Shown one piece after another: positions 8,670 to 19,967 of a stretch of DNA of 36,494 bases. The position numbers and the translations under genes are program-made. Below the pieces are notes generated by a model. It searched no databases. It saw only the letters and a list, made by a program, of their open reading frames with translations, and was not told where the DNA came from. How positions within the stretch are numbered: the stretch's first letter is position 1; every line of letters starts with the position of its first letter. The stretch spans positions 1-36,494 of the forward strand of contig JAGWHY010000012.1 in the NCBI GenBank assembly GCA_028873575.1. The letters run 5' to 3'. This stretch comes from Acidobacteriota bacterium (GTDB taxonomy: Bacteria; Actinomycetota; Acidimicrobiia; Acidimicrobiales; RAAP-2).

Positions 8670-10090
8670 CAGCGTCCCTCCGCGACTTCGAGCACGCGCG
8701 CGCCGGCGAAGAGCATCGCCTCACTGCGTCCCGGGCCCAAGAGTTGAACCCCAATAGGCAGACCCGACGCGCCGTGTCCGAAGGGCACCGAGACGGCGGC
8801 CTCACCGGCCAGGTTGGTCGGGATCGTAAAGACGTCCGAGAGGTACATCGCCATGGGGTTGTCGCTCTTCTCGCCGAACTTAAAGGCGACTGAGGGCGTG
8901 GTGGCCCCGATCAAGAAGTCGACCTTTTGGTACGCCTCACGAAAGGCGTGGATCATCTGGGTGCGGACCTTCAGGGCCTGGCCGTAGTAGGCGTCGTAGT
9001 ACCCGGCCGAGAGCGCGTACGTCCCGAGCATGATGCGGCGCTTCACCTCCGCGCCAAAGCCCAGCGTGCGCGTCGCTTCGTTCATCGCCGTCACGTCCTC
9101 GGCGTCGACGCGTAGTCCGTAGCGCACGCCGTCAAAGCGCGCCAGGTTCGACGAGGCCTCGGCCGGGGCAAGCAGGTAGTAGGCACTTAGGCCCAGGCGC
9201 GTCTCGGGAATGGAGAGTTCCACGATCTCGGCGCCCGCGTCACGTAAGACCGCGACGGCCGCGTTCACGGCCGCGACGACCTCGTCGTCGGCGCCCTCAA
9301 TGAGTTCACGCACCACGCCCACGCGCTTGCCGGCGACGCCGTCGTTGACGTGGGCGAGGAGTGAGGGTGAGGGCTCGGGCAGCGAGGTCGAGTCCTTGGG
9401 GTCGTGGCCCGCGATGACCTCGAGCAAGAGCGCGGCGTCGGCGACGTTCGCGGCGAAGGGTCCGATCTGGTCGAGCGAACTCGAAAAGGCGATGAGTCCG
9501 TAACGCGAGACCAGTCCGTAGGTCGGCTTCATCCCCACCAACCCACAGAGCGCGGCCGGCTGGCGAATCGAGCCACCCGTGTCAGAACCCAGCGAGATCG
9601 TCGTCATCTGGGCCGCGACCGCGGCCGCCGAGCCGCCCGAGGAGCCGCCGGGCACCCGCGAGGGGTCGAGGGGGTTACGCGTCGGGCCAAAGGCCGAGGT
9701 CTCGGTGGACGAGCCCATCGCGAACTCATCCAAATTGGTCTTGCCGACCGCGACGGCGCCGGCGGCGAGCACGCGCTCAACCACCGTCGCGCTGTAGGGC
9801 GGGCGCCAGCCTTCCAAGATTCGCGACGAGCAGGTCGTCGGCACGCCGCGCTGACACAAGTTGTCCTTTAGGGCAATGGGCACCCCGGCCAAGGGACCGA
9901 CCGGCTCGCCGGCGCGCACCTTTTCGTCGACCGCGCGGGCTTGGGCGCGCGCGCCCTCTTCGTCGAGGTAGAGAAAGACGTTCAGTTCGTCGTTGCGCGC
10001 GGCGATTGCTTCAAGTGACTTCTCCAACTGCGCCTCGGCACTCGTCGCGCCACTCGCGACCTCACGAGCGATGGATATGGCGCTCGTCAC
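8669..10090 (-). CDS. gatA: Aspartyl/glutamyl-tRNA amidotransferase subunit A
   Basis: GatA is the glutaminase subunit of GatCAB and supplies ammonia for transamidation on mischarged tRNA. The 473-residue protein shows the amidase signature triad: Lys75 (PIALKDN), cis-Ser150 ([14 protein letters not shown]) and nucleophile Ser174 ([12 protein letters not shown]). Length matches the family. The GTG start at 10090 overlaps the gatC stop as GTGA, and the gatA stop overlaps the gatB ATG. Stoichiometric synthesis of the three subunits by coupled translation is likely. Confidence 0.97.
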   Translation of the reverse strand: MTSAISIAREVASGATSAEAQLEKSLEAIAARNDELNVFLYLDEEGARAQARAVDEKVRAGEPVGPLAGVPIALKDNLCQRGVPTTCSSRILEGWRPPYSATVVERVLAAGAVAVGKTNLDEFAMGSSTETSAFGPTRNPLDPSRVPGGSSGGSAAAVAAQMTTISLGSDTGGSIRQPAALCGLVGMKPTYGLVSRYGLIAFSSSLDQIGPFAANVADAALLLEVIAGHDPKDSTSLPEPSPSLLAHVNDGVAGKRVGVVRELIEGADDEVVAAVNAAVAVLRDAGAEIVELSIPETRLGLSAYYLLAPAEASSNLARFDGVRYGLRVDAEDVTAMNEATRTLGFGAEVKRRIMLGTYALSAGYYDAYYGQALKVRTQMIHAFREAYQKVDFLIGATTPSVAFKFGEKSDNPMAMYLSDVFTIPTNLAGEAAVSVPFGHGASGLPIGVQLLGPGRSEAMLFAGARVLEVAEGR

Positions 10091-10389
10091 GGCGCCTCGC
10101 CCAAGATACGCGGCACGGCAAATCGCCCCTCGCGCGCGTCGGGGGCCGCGGCCAAGACCTCGTCGCGCGAGAGACTCTGACGCACCTCGTCGGCGCGCAC
10201 CACGTTGGTGAGCCCGAAGGGGTGCGCGGTCGCCTCGACGCCCTCTAAGTTGAGCGCCGCGATGTCCTCGGCGTGGTCCAAGATGCCGCGCAGCTGCTCG
10301 GTGAAGAGATCGAGTTCGGCGTCGCTTAACGTCAGGCGCGCGAGGCGCGCGACTTTGGCGACGTCGTCTCTCGTGAGCTCGGCGCTCAC
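10087..10389 (-). CDS. gatC: Aspartyl/glutamyl-tRNA amidotransferase subunit C
   Basis: GatC is the small subunit that wraps between GatA and GatB and stabilises the complex. The 100-residue protein has the family pattern [19 protein letters not shown] near the N-terminus, then [21 protein letters not shown] and the C-terminal [20 protein letters not shown]. The GTG start at 10389 overlaps the upstream hydrolase stop (GTGA), and its own stop overlaps the gatA GTG. Confidence 0.95.
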   Translation of the reverse strand: MSAELTRDDVAKVARLARLTLSDAELDLFTEQLRGILDHAEDIAALNLEGVEATAHPFGLTNVVRADEVRQSLSRDEVLAAAPDAREGRFAVPRILGEAP

Positions 10390-11141
10390 GAGGCGAAGAC
10401 CTTCGCGACGAAGGAGAGCGCGGTGCGCTCGAGCAACGCCGCGTCGTTATCGAGGGTCGCCACGTGGTACGAGTCCTCGAGCCAGAGCCGCTCGATTGGA
10501 CCAGTGACCTGCGCCACCAAGAGATCGCCGTTGTCGGGGGTCACGACGTGGTCTTCGCGGCTCGAGAACAACAGCGCCGGGGCCGAAATCGTAGCCAAGC
10601 CGGGCGTCACGTCCTCGTCGAGTCCGCCGAAGAGACTCAGCACGCAGCGCAGTGGCGTCGCCGAATAGGAGGACTCGACGCTGCCCTCTTTTTTGATGTC
10701 CGAGCCAATCGACTCAAAGCTCTCCATGCCGCCGTCAATTAGCTGTTGGATGCCGTCGGCGAGCTCACTGCCCGGGTGCTTCACGATCGGGTTGATGAAG
10801 ACGACGCCGGCGACCTCGCGGCGCTCCGCGACGTAGGCGCTCAGACCACCGCCCATGGAGAGGCCCACGACGACCACGCGCGCGCAGGTCGCGGCCAGTT
10901 CGTCGTAGGCAGCCAAGGCCGCGCTCGACCAGTCGGCCCAGTTGGTCGTCATCATGTCCTCGACACTCGTCCCGTGTCCGGGCAGGCGCGGCAGCGAGAC
11001 GCTGTAGCCGGCGTCGACGAAGCGAGTCGCCAGGGCGCGCATGGAGGTCGGGTTACCGGTGAAACCGTGCAAAACCAGGACCCCGTCAGGTCCCTGGTTC
11101 ACGAAAAGAGGTTCGGCGCCGGGCAGAATCGTGGTCGTCAT
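10386..11141 (-). CDS. Alpha/beta hydrolase, carboxylesterase (Est30-like)
   Basis: This is probably a cytosolic carboxylesterase or monoacylglycerol-type lipase. The substrate is unknown. The 251-residue protein has the oxyanion motif [11 protein letters not shown], nucleophile Ser95 in GLSMGG, acid Asp197 in SSREDHVV, and His226 in DSYHVATLD. This is the order and spacing seen in the Geobacillus Est30 family. No signal peptide is seen. It is the first gene of an operon with gatCAB (4-base GTGA overlap). The functional link to tRNA amidation is unclear and may be only shared expression. TAGGCT lies 9 bases upstream of the ATG. Confidence 0.85.
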   Translation of the reverse strand: MTTTILPGAEPLFVNQGPDGVLVLHGFTGNPTSMRALATRFVDAGYSVSLPRLPGHGTSVEDMMTTNWADWSSAALAAYDELAATCARVVVVGLSMGGGLSAYVAERREVAGVVFINPIVKHPGSELADGIQQLIDGGMESFESIGSDIKKEGSVESSYSATPLRCVLSLFGGLDEDVTPGLATISAPALLFSSREDHVVTPDNGDLLVAQVTGPIERLWLEDSYHVATLDNDAALLERTALSFVAKVFAS

Positions 11142-11150
11142 AAGGCCCTT

Positions 11151-11156
11151 AGCCTA
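11151..11156 (-). promoter_or_regulatory. Putative -10 box of the hydrolase-gatCAB operon
   Basis: TAGGCT on the minus strand lies 9 bases before the hydrolase ATG, with no clear Shine-Dalgarno between. A leaderless or nearly leaderless transcript is possible. The region 11142-11229 is shared with the divergent toxin-antitoxin pair. Confidence 0.35.
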
Positions 11157-11212
11157 TCCATCGCCTCACGCGCGACCGCCCACAGTCGGATCCTCACTCG
11201 TGTACGACAAAA

Positions 11213-11223
11213 TGTAATACAAT
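11213..11223 (+). promoter_or_regulatory. -10 box and palindromic operator of the RHH/MazF pair
   Basis: TACAAT (11218-11223) ends exactly 6 bases before the antitoxin GTG at 11230, pointing to a leaderless mRNA. It overlaps the palindrome TGTA-A-TACA (11213-11221). An operator inside the -10 box would let the ribbon-helix-helix antitoxin block its own transcription. This locally AT-rich stretch stands out from the GC-rich surroundings. Confidence 0.55.
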
Positions 11224-11229
11224 CGTTTC

Positions 11230-11481
11230 GTGGAGTCGTCGACGTCAACTGCCATCTCAATCCGCCTCGACGAAACGGCACGACGCGACTTACGCACCCT
11301 CGAGAAGACCGGTCTCACTCGCTCCGAGGCGATTCGCCTCGGCCTGCGCGTCGCCGCCGAACGACTTAGGCACCGTGAAGCGATTCGCGCCGAGGCCGCG
11401 CGACTCGCGGAGAATCAGGAAGATCGGCAAGAAATGCTTGAGGTTGCGGCAATGATGGAGAGTCTGCGTGGTGAGGGGTGA
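11230..11481 (+). CDS. Ribbon-helix-helix antitoxin (MazE-like)
   Basis: This is the probable DNA-binding antitoxin of the downstream MazF-like toxin. The 83-residue protein begins with an RHH fold: beta strand TAISIRLDE (7-15), then two helices ARRDLRTLEKTG and TRSEAIRLGLRVAAERL. It continues with a charged helical tail rich in Glu, Ala and Arg that probably occupies the toxin. The GTG start at 11230 is chosen because TACAAT lies 6 bases upstream and the RHH strand follows closely. Its last 14 bases overlap the toxin start, as is common in such pairs. Confidence 0.82.
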   Translation: MESSTSTAISIRLDETARRDLRTLEKTGLTRSEAIRLGLRVAAERLRHREAIRAEAARLAENQEDRQEMLEVAAMMESLRGEG

Positions 11482-11785
11482 CGTGGTGCGCCTGCGCCCA
11501 CCGGCGGGCGCAGGTCATGAGCAACGAGGGGCGCGACTCGGGGTCGTGTTGCAAAGCGACGCGTTGGCGCCACTCTCAACGCTCATCGTGGCACCGACTT
11601 CGCGCAGCGCACTCGCGGCAACATTTCGACCTGAAATCACGGTCGGGGGTGAGACTACACGCGTCTTAGTTGAGCAACTCGGCGCCGTGGACGTACGACG
11701 CGCAAACGAGCGAGTCGGCACCGTCAGCGTCGAAGAGTTGTGGGCTATCGATGATGCCCTCGCGCTGGTCGTCGGGCTGCACTAA
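11468..11785 (+). CDS. MazF/PemK-like endoribonuclease toxin
   Basis: MazF toxins cleave RNA at short sequence motifs and stop growth when the antitoxin is degraded. The 105-residue protein shows the family start VRGDVVRLRPP, the conserved HEQRGARLGVVLQSD segment, LSTLIVAPTSRS, and a C-terminal RVGTVSVEELWAIDDALALVVGL. Size is normal. Two tandem GTG codons (11468 and 11471) are possible starts. The cleavage sequence cannot be predicted. Its TAA overlaps the stop of the convergent MFS gene by four bases. Confidence 0.82.
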   Translation: MVRGDVVRLRPPAGAGHEQRGARLGVVLQSDALAPLSTLIVAPTSRSALAATFRPEITVGGETTRVLVEQLGAVDVRRANERVGTVSVEELWAIDDALALVVGLH

Positions 11786-13401
11786 CGCGATGTAACGCCC
11801 TCGCGAGCGCGCGATCGATCAATGGAGCGCACGTAGGTCGCCGAGAGTAGACCGGCGAGCGCGACCCCGAGTCCAATCAAAAACGGCAAGCGAAAGGTGG
11901 CGAGCAGGGCCGCCCCCGGGTGGGCGTGGGTCAGACCGCGTCGGCGCACCAGGGCCTGTTGCACGGTCTCGAGGACTTGAATGCCCGCCACCTCGCCCAC
12001 TTGCATCGCGAGAAGCTGCGCGGCCGACATGACGCCGAACTCACTGACCTTGACCTCGTTGGCCATGACCGAACTCGACGAGGGCATCGCGACTCCCATG
12101 CCGAGGCCCGACAGCGCGAGAGCGAGCGCCACCATCCACGCGCCGCTGCTCGGTTGGAGCAGGGCGAAAAGCCCCATCGAACCGGCCAGAAAGGCCGCCC
12201 CGGCGACGGCGCTGACCCTTTCGCCAATACGAATCGCCACGTAGCCCGCGATCGGCGAGGAGAGCGCGAAGGTCAAGGGTCGCGCGATCGCGAGCGCGCC
12301 CACCCGCGGGATCGAGTAGCCGTACCCCTGCTCCATCAACAACGGGAACAAGAAGAAGGCGCCAAAGTAGGCGAAGTTCGAACAGGCCCGAAGCACCATC
12401 GGCATCACGAAGTTGCGCCGCTTGAAGTAGTGCGGCGGGATGAGGGGAAAGGCCGCGTGGTTGATGCGGTAGATAAAGGTGGCGAGAAAGAGCAGACTCC
12501 CGGCGAAGCAGAGAATCGTCCAGGGACCACTCCACCCGAGCGCCGGGGCGATTGAGAGCCCGAGCATCACCAACGTGACCGCGATGGAGAGTGACCAACT
12601 CCCCACCCAGTCCATCTGGCGAAACTCGGCGCGGGCGCGGGACTTCGAGTCGGCCTCTTCCGCGGCGCTGCCGCGCCGGCGCGGCAACACGACCGCAACG
12701 ACGCCAAAGGCCACCGCGATCAAGACCAGCTGGAACCAGAAGAGGGCGCGCCAGCCGTAGGCGGCGATGATCGGTGAGCCGAGGGAGACGCCAATGACCG
12801 GTCCACCCGCCCCAATCAAGCTCCACCAGCCCATGGCCTTCACGCGCTCTTCGCGCGAAAAGACCATATTGATGAGCGCCCCCGAGGCGGTGCCGGTCGC
12901 GGCGCCTTGGATACCGTCGAGCGTGCGCGCGAGGAGCAGCATCGTCACGTTGGGCGCGAGCGCGGTCAAAATCGCCGACACCATCGCGCCCGCCAGTCCA
13001 AAGAGGTAGAGGCGGCGATGGCCGTAGATGTCGCCGGTCTTGCCCAAGATCGGGGCCGCGAGGCCGTAGGCGAGAAGTGGTCCCACCATGGTCCAGGTGA
13101 GCACCGTGACCGAGGTGTGGAACTGACCGGCGACTTGGGGCAGCGCCACGATAAAGACGGTGAAGGTGAAGTTGAGCGCCAGGAGTCCCGCTAACAGACT
13201 CCAGAGGACCCACCACGGGTAGCGCGAGGAACCTTCGGCGCGCGCCTGAACGCGCTGGCGCAGCAACAAGATCCAGTTGAGGTCGCTACTGGCCTCGGAG
13301 CCGCTGGTGCCAAAGGCCGCGCCGGCCGGGTCGCTACGCGCGTCGAGGAGTTGGTCGGGGTCCTCGCGGTCGAGGCGCGACGACGCTCCGAGGTCGCTCA
13401 C
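11782..13401 (-). CDS. MFS drug exporter, DHA2-like (14 transmembrane segments)
   Basis: This is probably a proton-coupled multidrug exporter in the inner membrane. The substrate is unknown. The 539-residue protein has a hydrophilic N-terminal extension of about 70 residues, then many hydrophobic segments starting WWVLWSLLAGLLALNFTFTV. The MFS motif A appears as GKTGDIYGHRRLYLFG and a motif C-like stretch as GWWSLIGAGGPVIGVSLGSP. The TM count fits DHA2. The start at GTG 13401 is uncertain; a later start would remove part of the unusual extension. It converges on the MazF-like gene with a 4-base overlap and has 130 bases of non-coding sequence upstream, where I see nothing firm. Confidence 0.85.
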   Translation of the reverse strand: MSDLGASSRLDREDPDQLLDARSDPAGAAFGTSGSEASSDLNWILLLRQRVQARAEGSSRYPWWVLWSLLAGLLALNFTFTVFIVALPQVAGQFHTSVTVLTWTMVGPLLAYGLAAPILGKTGDIYGHRRLYLFGLAGAMVSAILTALAPNVTMLLLARTLDGIQGAATGTASGALINMVFSREERVKAMGWWSLIGAGGPVIGVSLGSPIIAAYGWRALFWFQLVLIAVAFGVVAVVLPRRRGSAAEEADSKSRARAEFRQMDWVGSWSLSIAVTLVMLGLSIAPALGWSGPWTILCFAGSLLFLATFIYRINHAAFPLIPPHYFKRRNFVMPMVLRACSNFAYFGAFFLFPLLMEQGYGYSIPRVGALAIARPLTFALSSPIAGYVAIRIGERVSAVAGAAFLAGSMGLFALLQPSSGAWMVALALALSGLGMGVAMPSSSSVMANEVKVSEFGVMSAAQLLAMQVGEVAGIQVLETVQQALVRRRGLTHAHPGAALLATFRLPFLIGLGVALAGLLSATYVRSIDRSRAREGVTSR

Positions 13402-13531
13402 GCGTGGTCCGCGCGCGCTCGACGACCCGGGGCCGATCCCGCGACGACGCTCCAGCGCGCAACCATGTCAAGCCTTTCGTCGAGTCCGTTCCAGCGTAAT
13501 TCTCCACGCCCAGGTTGTCGGCGCACGTCCC

Positions 13532-13816
13532 TTAGCGACGCCAGAACGAGGGCGGTCGCGCGTGGGCGTGGTAGTGATCGGGGATGTTGCGCATGTGATC
13601 GTCGACCCGCCACTCCCCCGCGCCGAACTCTTGGTCGGCGACGACCGCCAGCGCCGCGTGTAGAGCGAGGCGTACCTCGTCACTGGGGTGCGCGTCGTGG
13701 ACGCGCCACACCACCATCGGCACAAGACAGATCGTGCAATCGGCGATCCAGCACTGGTCGTCGTCGTAGTAGCGCGTCGAGAGCACCGCGGCCTCGCAGA
13801 GTTGACAGCTACTCAA
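13532..13816 (-). CDS. Small conserved zinc-ribbon-like protein
   Basis: I do not know the function. The 94-residue protein has two cysteine pairs, CQLC at residues 4-7 and C27/C30 in ADCTIC, plus Cys22. These could bind one zinc. It ends in a striking conserved-looking block, MRNIPDHYHAHARPPSFWRR. I recall similar short actinobacterial proteins with the CxxC, DCxxC and IPDHYHxHAR pattern, but no assigned role. The TTG start at 13816 is chosen because it overlaps the stop of the upstream kinase-like gene (TTGA) and places the first CxxC right at the start. This implies translational coupling to the pseudokinase. Confidence 0.72.
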   Translation of the reverse strand: MSSCQLCEAAVLSTRYYDDDQCWIADCTICLVPMVVWRVHDAHPSDEVRLALHAALAVVADQEFGAGEWRVDDHMRNIPDHYHAHARPPSFWRR

Positions 13817-15666
13817 TTGACGTTGAGCGACACGCTCGAGTGCCAGGCAACGAGCGTGCCGGCGGCCGGCACCTCGGAGAGCACCTTGGTCCACTTAGTC
13901 GTACCGGCCCCGGGGCCACTGGTGGTGAAGTAGAGCTGGGCCTTCTTAAAGGCCGCGTAGACCTGGGCCTGGTCCATGCCGACCACGTTCGGCACGGCGA
14001 CCTTAGGGTGCGTCGGCGCGGTGGTCGTCGTGGTCGTGGTGGACGTAGTGGTCGTCGTCGCGCTCGAGGGCGTGGTCGTCGTGGTCGCGCCTGGGGGCGT
14101 GGTCGTCGTGGTGGTGGTCGCGGGGTTCGGACCCTTCGAGAGTTGGAGCACCACCGTGGCGTTCGCCGGCACGGCCACCGGGTTCGGCGTCTTCTTGTAG
14201 AGCACGCGCGCGACCTTGCCGCTGTGCACGCTGGCCGAGTAGATCGACTCGGTACTCGGACACTGCGCGTTGACGTGAAGCTTCGCCAACGTCGCGGTGT
14301 CACTGACGCAGTCTTGACCCACCAGGTTGGTGGGCAGGGTCACCAGGAGTGGACCGTCGGACACCGTGACGGTAATGGTGGCGCCGCTTTTCACGACGGT
14401 GCCGCCGGCCGGTGACTGGGCCACGATCGTGTTGGGCGGCGCCGTGGCGGAGTGCACCTTGGCACTCTCGCTCAGGGTAAATCCGTCGCCGGCGACGGTC
14501 GTGCCGGCCTGTTGGTAGGTGAGACCGACCAACGAGGGCACGGCGTGACTTGTCGTGAACACCCCGAGGCGCCACGCGGCGCCCGCGCCGATGGCGAGCA
14601 GCAAGAGAACGGCCGCGACGATGAGCGCGCCGAGTCGCCGACGCGGCGCGCGGCGAAAGTCCCGGTCGAGAATGGCGCCGGCCTCGTGGCGACCCGGTCC
14701 CGCGCCCGGGCGCGCCGGGCGCACGCGTGGTTGATTGGCGCTCGAGACGATCTGATCGGCCGAGGGCGCGCGAAAGCCGATCGAGGTACGCGGCTCGTTG
14801 GGCGTAAAGCGCGCGAGGAGCGGCACCGCGGCGCCCGGTCCGGCCAGGGTGAAGGGCGCCTGATCACTGACGACCCCGCCCAGACGACTCGAGAAGCCCT
14901 CCGCGTCGAGGCGCAGTTGGGCGTCGGGCACGGTCGCCTGGGCCAAGATCATGTCGAGCGTGCCGAGTTCCACGCGCACCGGCAAGGGGGCACTCAGTCG
15001 CGCGCGCAAGACCGCCTCGGCCGAGGTGCCCTCGAAGGCCACCGAACCGGTGACCGCTTCAAAGAGGATCAGGGCGAGCGCGTAGACGTCGGACTTCGCG
15101 TCGGCCGCCTCACCGATGGCCTGCTCGGGTGAGAGGTAGCGCGCGTCGGCGACGCTCAAGTGCTCGCGGTACCCGCTCGAGAGTCCCGCCAGGGCGACGT
15201 CGCTGACGCGCACCTGACCCTCGGCGTCAAAGAGCAGCTTCGTCGGCGAGAGCGCGCCGAGGACGAAGCCGTTCTCGTGGGCGTAGGCGAGCGCGCTCGC
15301 GACGTCGCGACCCAGTCGCGCCGCGTCGTCGACACTCAACAGGTGGCCCTGGTTGAGGGCCTCTTCGAGTGAGCCCCCGGCTAAGTACTCGGTGACCATG
15401 AACATGGCGCCGGCCTCTTGACCACCGTCAAAGACGCGCGCGAGGTGCGGGTGGCTCAGCGTGGCCGCGCGCACGATGTGGTCGCGAAAGGCGCGACGCA
15501 CGTCCTCGTGGACCGCGAGCGAGGCCACCAAGACCTTGACGACCACCACGCGCTGCAACGAGGTGTCCTCGGCGCGGTAGACCTCCACGGTGTTGCCGAC
15601 GCCGAGTAGTTCGACCACGCGGTAGCGCCCCGCGATGACGTGGCCGGGTGCGTACGTAGGTGGCAT
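13813..15666 (-). CDS. PASTA-domain membrane pseudokinase (PknB-like, catalytic loop lost)
   Basis: The 617-residue protein has the layout of PknB-type receptor kinases. It has a cytosolic kinase fold (about 12-265), a basic/proline-rich linker, one TM helix (about 346-364), extracellular PASTA repeats (about 375-438 and 442-512), a poly-Thr linker (516-549) and a third PASTA-like unit (555-617). In the kinase domain the ATP lysine (Lys44), Asp156 of the DFG position (SDVA), the SPE of APE (179-181) and Asp193 are kept. The HRDxKxxN catalytic loop instead reads LGALSPTK (136-143), so the catalytic Asp, Lys and Asn are all replaced. The glycine loop is also unusual (GVGNTVEVY). It is probably a pseudokinase that senses muropeptides or lipid II and acts by binding partners. 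It lies 15 bases downstream of ligA. Confidence 0.85.
   Translation of the reverse strand: MPPTYAPGHVIAGRYRVVELLGVGNTVEVYRAEDTSLQRVVVVKVLVASLAVHEDVRRAFRDHIVRAATLSHPHLARVFDGGQEAGAMFMVTEYLAGGSLEEALNQGHLLSVDDAARLGRDVASALAYAHENGFVLGALSPTKLLFDAEGQVRVSDVALAGLSSGYREHLSVADARYLSPEQAIGEAADAKSDVYALALILFEAVTGSVAFEGTSAEAVLRARLSAPLPVRVELGTLDMILAQATVPDAQLRLDAEGFSSRLGGVVSDQAPFTLAGPGAAVPLLARFTPNEPRTSIGFRAPSADQIVSSANQPRVRPARPGAGPGRHEAGAILDRDFRRAPRRRLGALIVAAVLLLLAIGAGAAWRLGVFTTSHAVPSLVGLTYQQAGTTVAGDGFTLSESAKVHSATAPPNTIVAQSPAGGTVVKSGATITVTVSDGPLLVTLPTNLVGQDCVSDTATLAKLHVNAQCPSTESIYSASVHSGKVARVLYKKTPNPVAVPANATVVLQLSKGPNPATTTTTTTPPGATTTTTPSSATTTTTSTTTTTTTAPTHPKVAVPNVVGMDQAQVYAAFKKAQLYFTTSGPGAGTTKWTKVLSEVPAAGTLVAWHSSVSLNVN
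14017..14118 (-). repeat. Threonine-codon low-complexity repeat in the PASTA protein
   Basis: Runs of ACC and ACG codons encode Thr blocks of four to seven residues broken by PPGA, PSSA and S (residues 517-550). The DNA appears on the plus strand as repeated gtggtcgtcgt-type triplets. It probably forms an extended, possibly glycosylated linker lifting the last PASTA-like unit away from the membrane. Such triplet runs are prone to length change. Confidence 0.8.
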
Positions 15667-15674
15667 TGCTTCAA

Positions 15675-15680
15675 ACCTTA
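15675..15680 (-). promoter_or_regulatory. Putative -10 box of the pseudokinase gene
   Basis: TAAGGT on the minus strand lies 8 bases before the ATG at 15666, directly after the ligA stop region. It may give the pseudokinase its own, nearly leaderless, transcript. Confidence 0.35.
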
Positions 15681-15681
15681 C

Positions 15682-18773
<3,092 letters not shown>

Positions 18774-18777
18774 CGCT

Positions 18778-18789
18778 CTAGTCTGCCAG
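18778..18789 (-). promoter_or_regulatory. Shared 12-base element before mnmA
   Basis: CTGGCAGACTAG lies 4 bases before the mnmA GTG. The core CAGACT ends 6 bases before the start, where other genes in the window have a TANNNT box, so this may be a weak -10 for a leaderless mRNA. The identical 12-mer at identical spacing precedes the aldehyde dehydrogenase gene. Confidence 0.4.
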
Positions 18790-18800
18790 GGACGCGGCGC

Positions 18801-19967
18801 TCAGCCGCCGTCGCGCAGGCGATAGACCGTGCGCGCCACGATTTCGATGAGTCGCTCGACCTCGACCTCGGTGGTCTCAGCCCCCATGGAGAGTCGCAGC
18901 GACCCCTTGGCGCGTTCGTGCGCCACGCCCATGGCGCTCAAGACGTGGCTGATCTCCCCGGCGCCACTCGAACAGCTCGCGGCCGCCGACGCGGCCACGC
19001 CCTCTTGGTCGAGCAGGAAAAGTAGTTCGTCACTGGCGACGCCCTCAAAGGTGACGTGCACGGTGCCGGGCACCTTGACCGCCCCGGGGGCGCTGACCGC
19101 GCACCCCGGCAGGAAGCTGAGCGCGCTCGTGAGCTTCAGTTGAAGGTCGAGGACGTGTTCGACGTTGCGCGCGAGGTCGGCCTTCGTGAGTTCGAGGGCC
19201 TTCGCGAGTCCGACGGCCGCCGCCACGTCGACCGTGCCGCCGCGTCGCCCGCGCTCTTGACCGCCGCCGGGCATCATGGCTTCGAGCGCCACGTCGTTTC
19301 GCGCGATCAAGGCGCCGGCGTTCACCGGGCCACCGAGTTTGTGCGCGCACAACGACACCAGGTCGATCGACGCGGTGACCACGGCGAGATTCAGCCACGG
19401 CGCGCCGGCGACGGCGTCGGTGTGGGTCAGGGCGTCGGTCGCGAGGGTGGTCTTCGCCATCATGTTCACGCCGTCGAGGGGTTGACGCACGCCGGTCTCG
19501 TTGTTCGCGGTCATCACCGAGACGATCGCGGTCGACGGCGAGATCATCTCGCGCAGCGCGTCGAGGTCCACGACGCCGTCGTGGTCAACCTCGAGGTAGC
19601 GCAGTTGGACGTCGTCGTAGTCACGCGCGAGCATGGTGGCGGCGTCGATGACCGCGTGGTGCTCGACGCGCGAAAGAATGATCTCGCTGAACTCGTGCGT
19701 GCGCCGGTGCGCCTTCACGACGCCCTCGAGGGCTAACTGACACGACTCGGTGCCGCCGGCGGTGAAGATCACCTCGGCCGGCTTGGCACCGACGAAGTCG
19801 GCGACGACGTCGCGCGCCTCTTCAATGGCGCGTCGCGCCTCGCGCGCCGGACGGTGCGCCCCCGAGGGGTTGGCGACGACGCCGTGCTGCCAGGGGGCCA
19901 TGGCCTCGGTGACCTCGTCGCGACGCGGCGCCGAGGCGGCGTGGTCGAAGTAGAGCAGTTCGCTCAC
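18801..19967 (-). CDS. Cysteine desulfurase, NifS/IscS class V aminotransferase
   Basis: This PLP enzyme takes sulfur from cysteine as a persulfide and passes it on for tRNA thiolation and possibly Fe-S clusters. The 388-residue protein has the PLP Lys210 in CAHKLGGPVNAGAL, His104 in VEHHAV, and the active-site Cys332 in ASCSSGAG. The RRGGTVD segment is also typical. The loop around the cysteine is short-to-medium, of IscS/NifS group I style. It sits directly upstream of mnmA, so MnmA is the likely acceptor. Its GTG start at 19967 overlaps the stop of the aldehyde dehydrogenase gene by four bases. Confidence 0.94.
   Translation of the reverse strand: MSELLYFDHAASAPRRDEVTEAMAPWQHGVVANPSGAHRPAREARRAIEEARDVVADFVGAKPAEVIFTAGGTESCQLALEGVVKAHRRTHEFSEIILSRVEHHAVIDAATMLARDYDDVQLRYLEVDHDGVVDLDALREMISPSTAIVSVMTANNETGVRQPLDGVNMMAKTTLATDALTHTDAVAGAPWLNLAVVTASIDLVSLCAHKLGGPVNAGALIARNDVALEAMMPGGGQERGRRGGTVDVAAAVGLAKALELTKADLARNVEHVLDLQLKLTSALSFLPGCAVSAPGAVKVPGTVHVTFEGVASDELLFLLDQEGVAASAAASCSSGAGEISHVLSAMGVAHERAKGSLRLSMGAETTEVEVERLIEIVARTVYRLRDGG

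Noticed and set aside
13402-13531. TTGACA on the minus strand near 13465 as promoter of the MFS gene
   Set aside because: No TANNNT box is found 16-19 bases downstream, so a promoter could not be supported.
14017-14118. Possible CRISPR or tandem DNA repeat
   Set aside because: It is an in-frame threonine codon run within the PASTA protein, without unique spacers.
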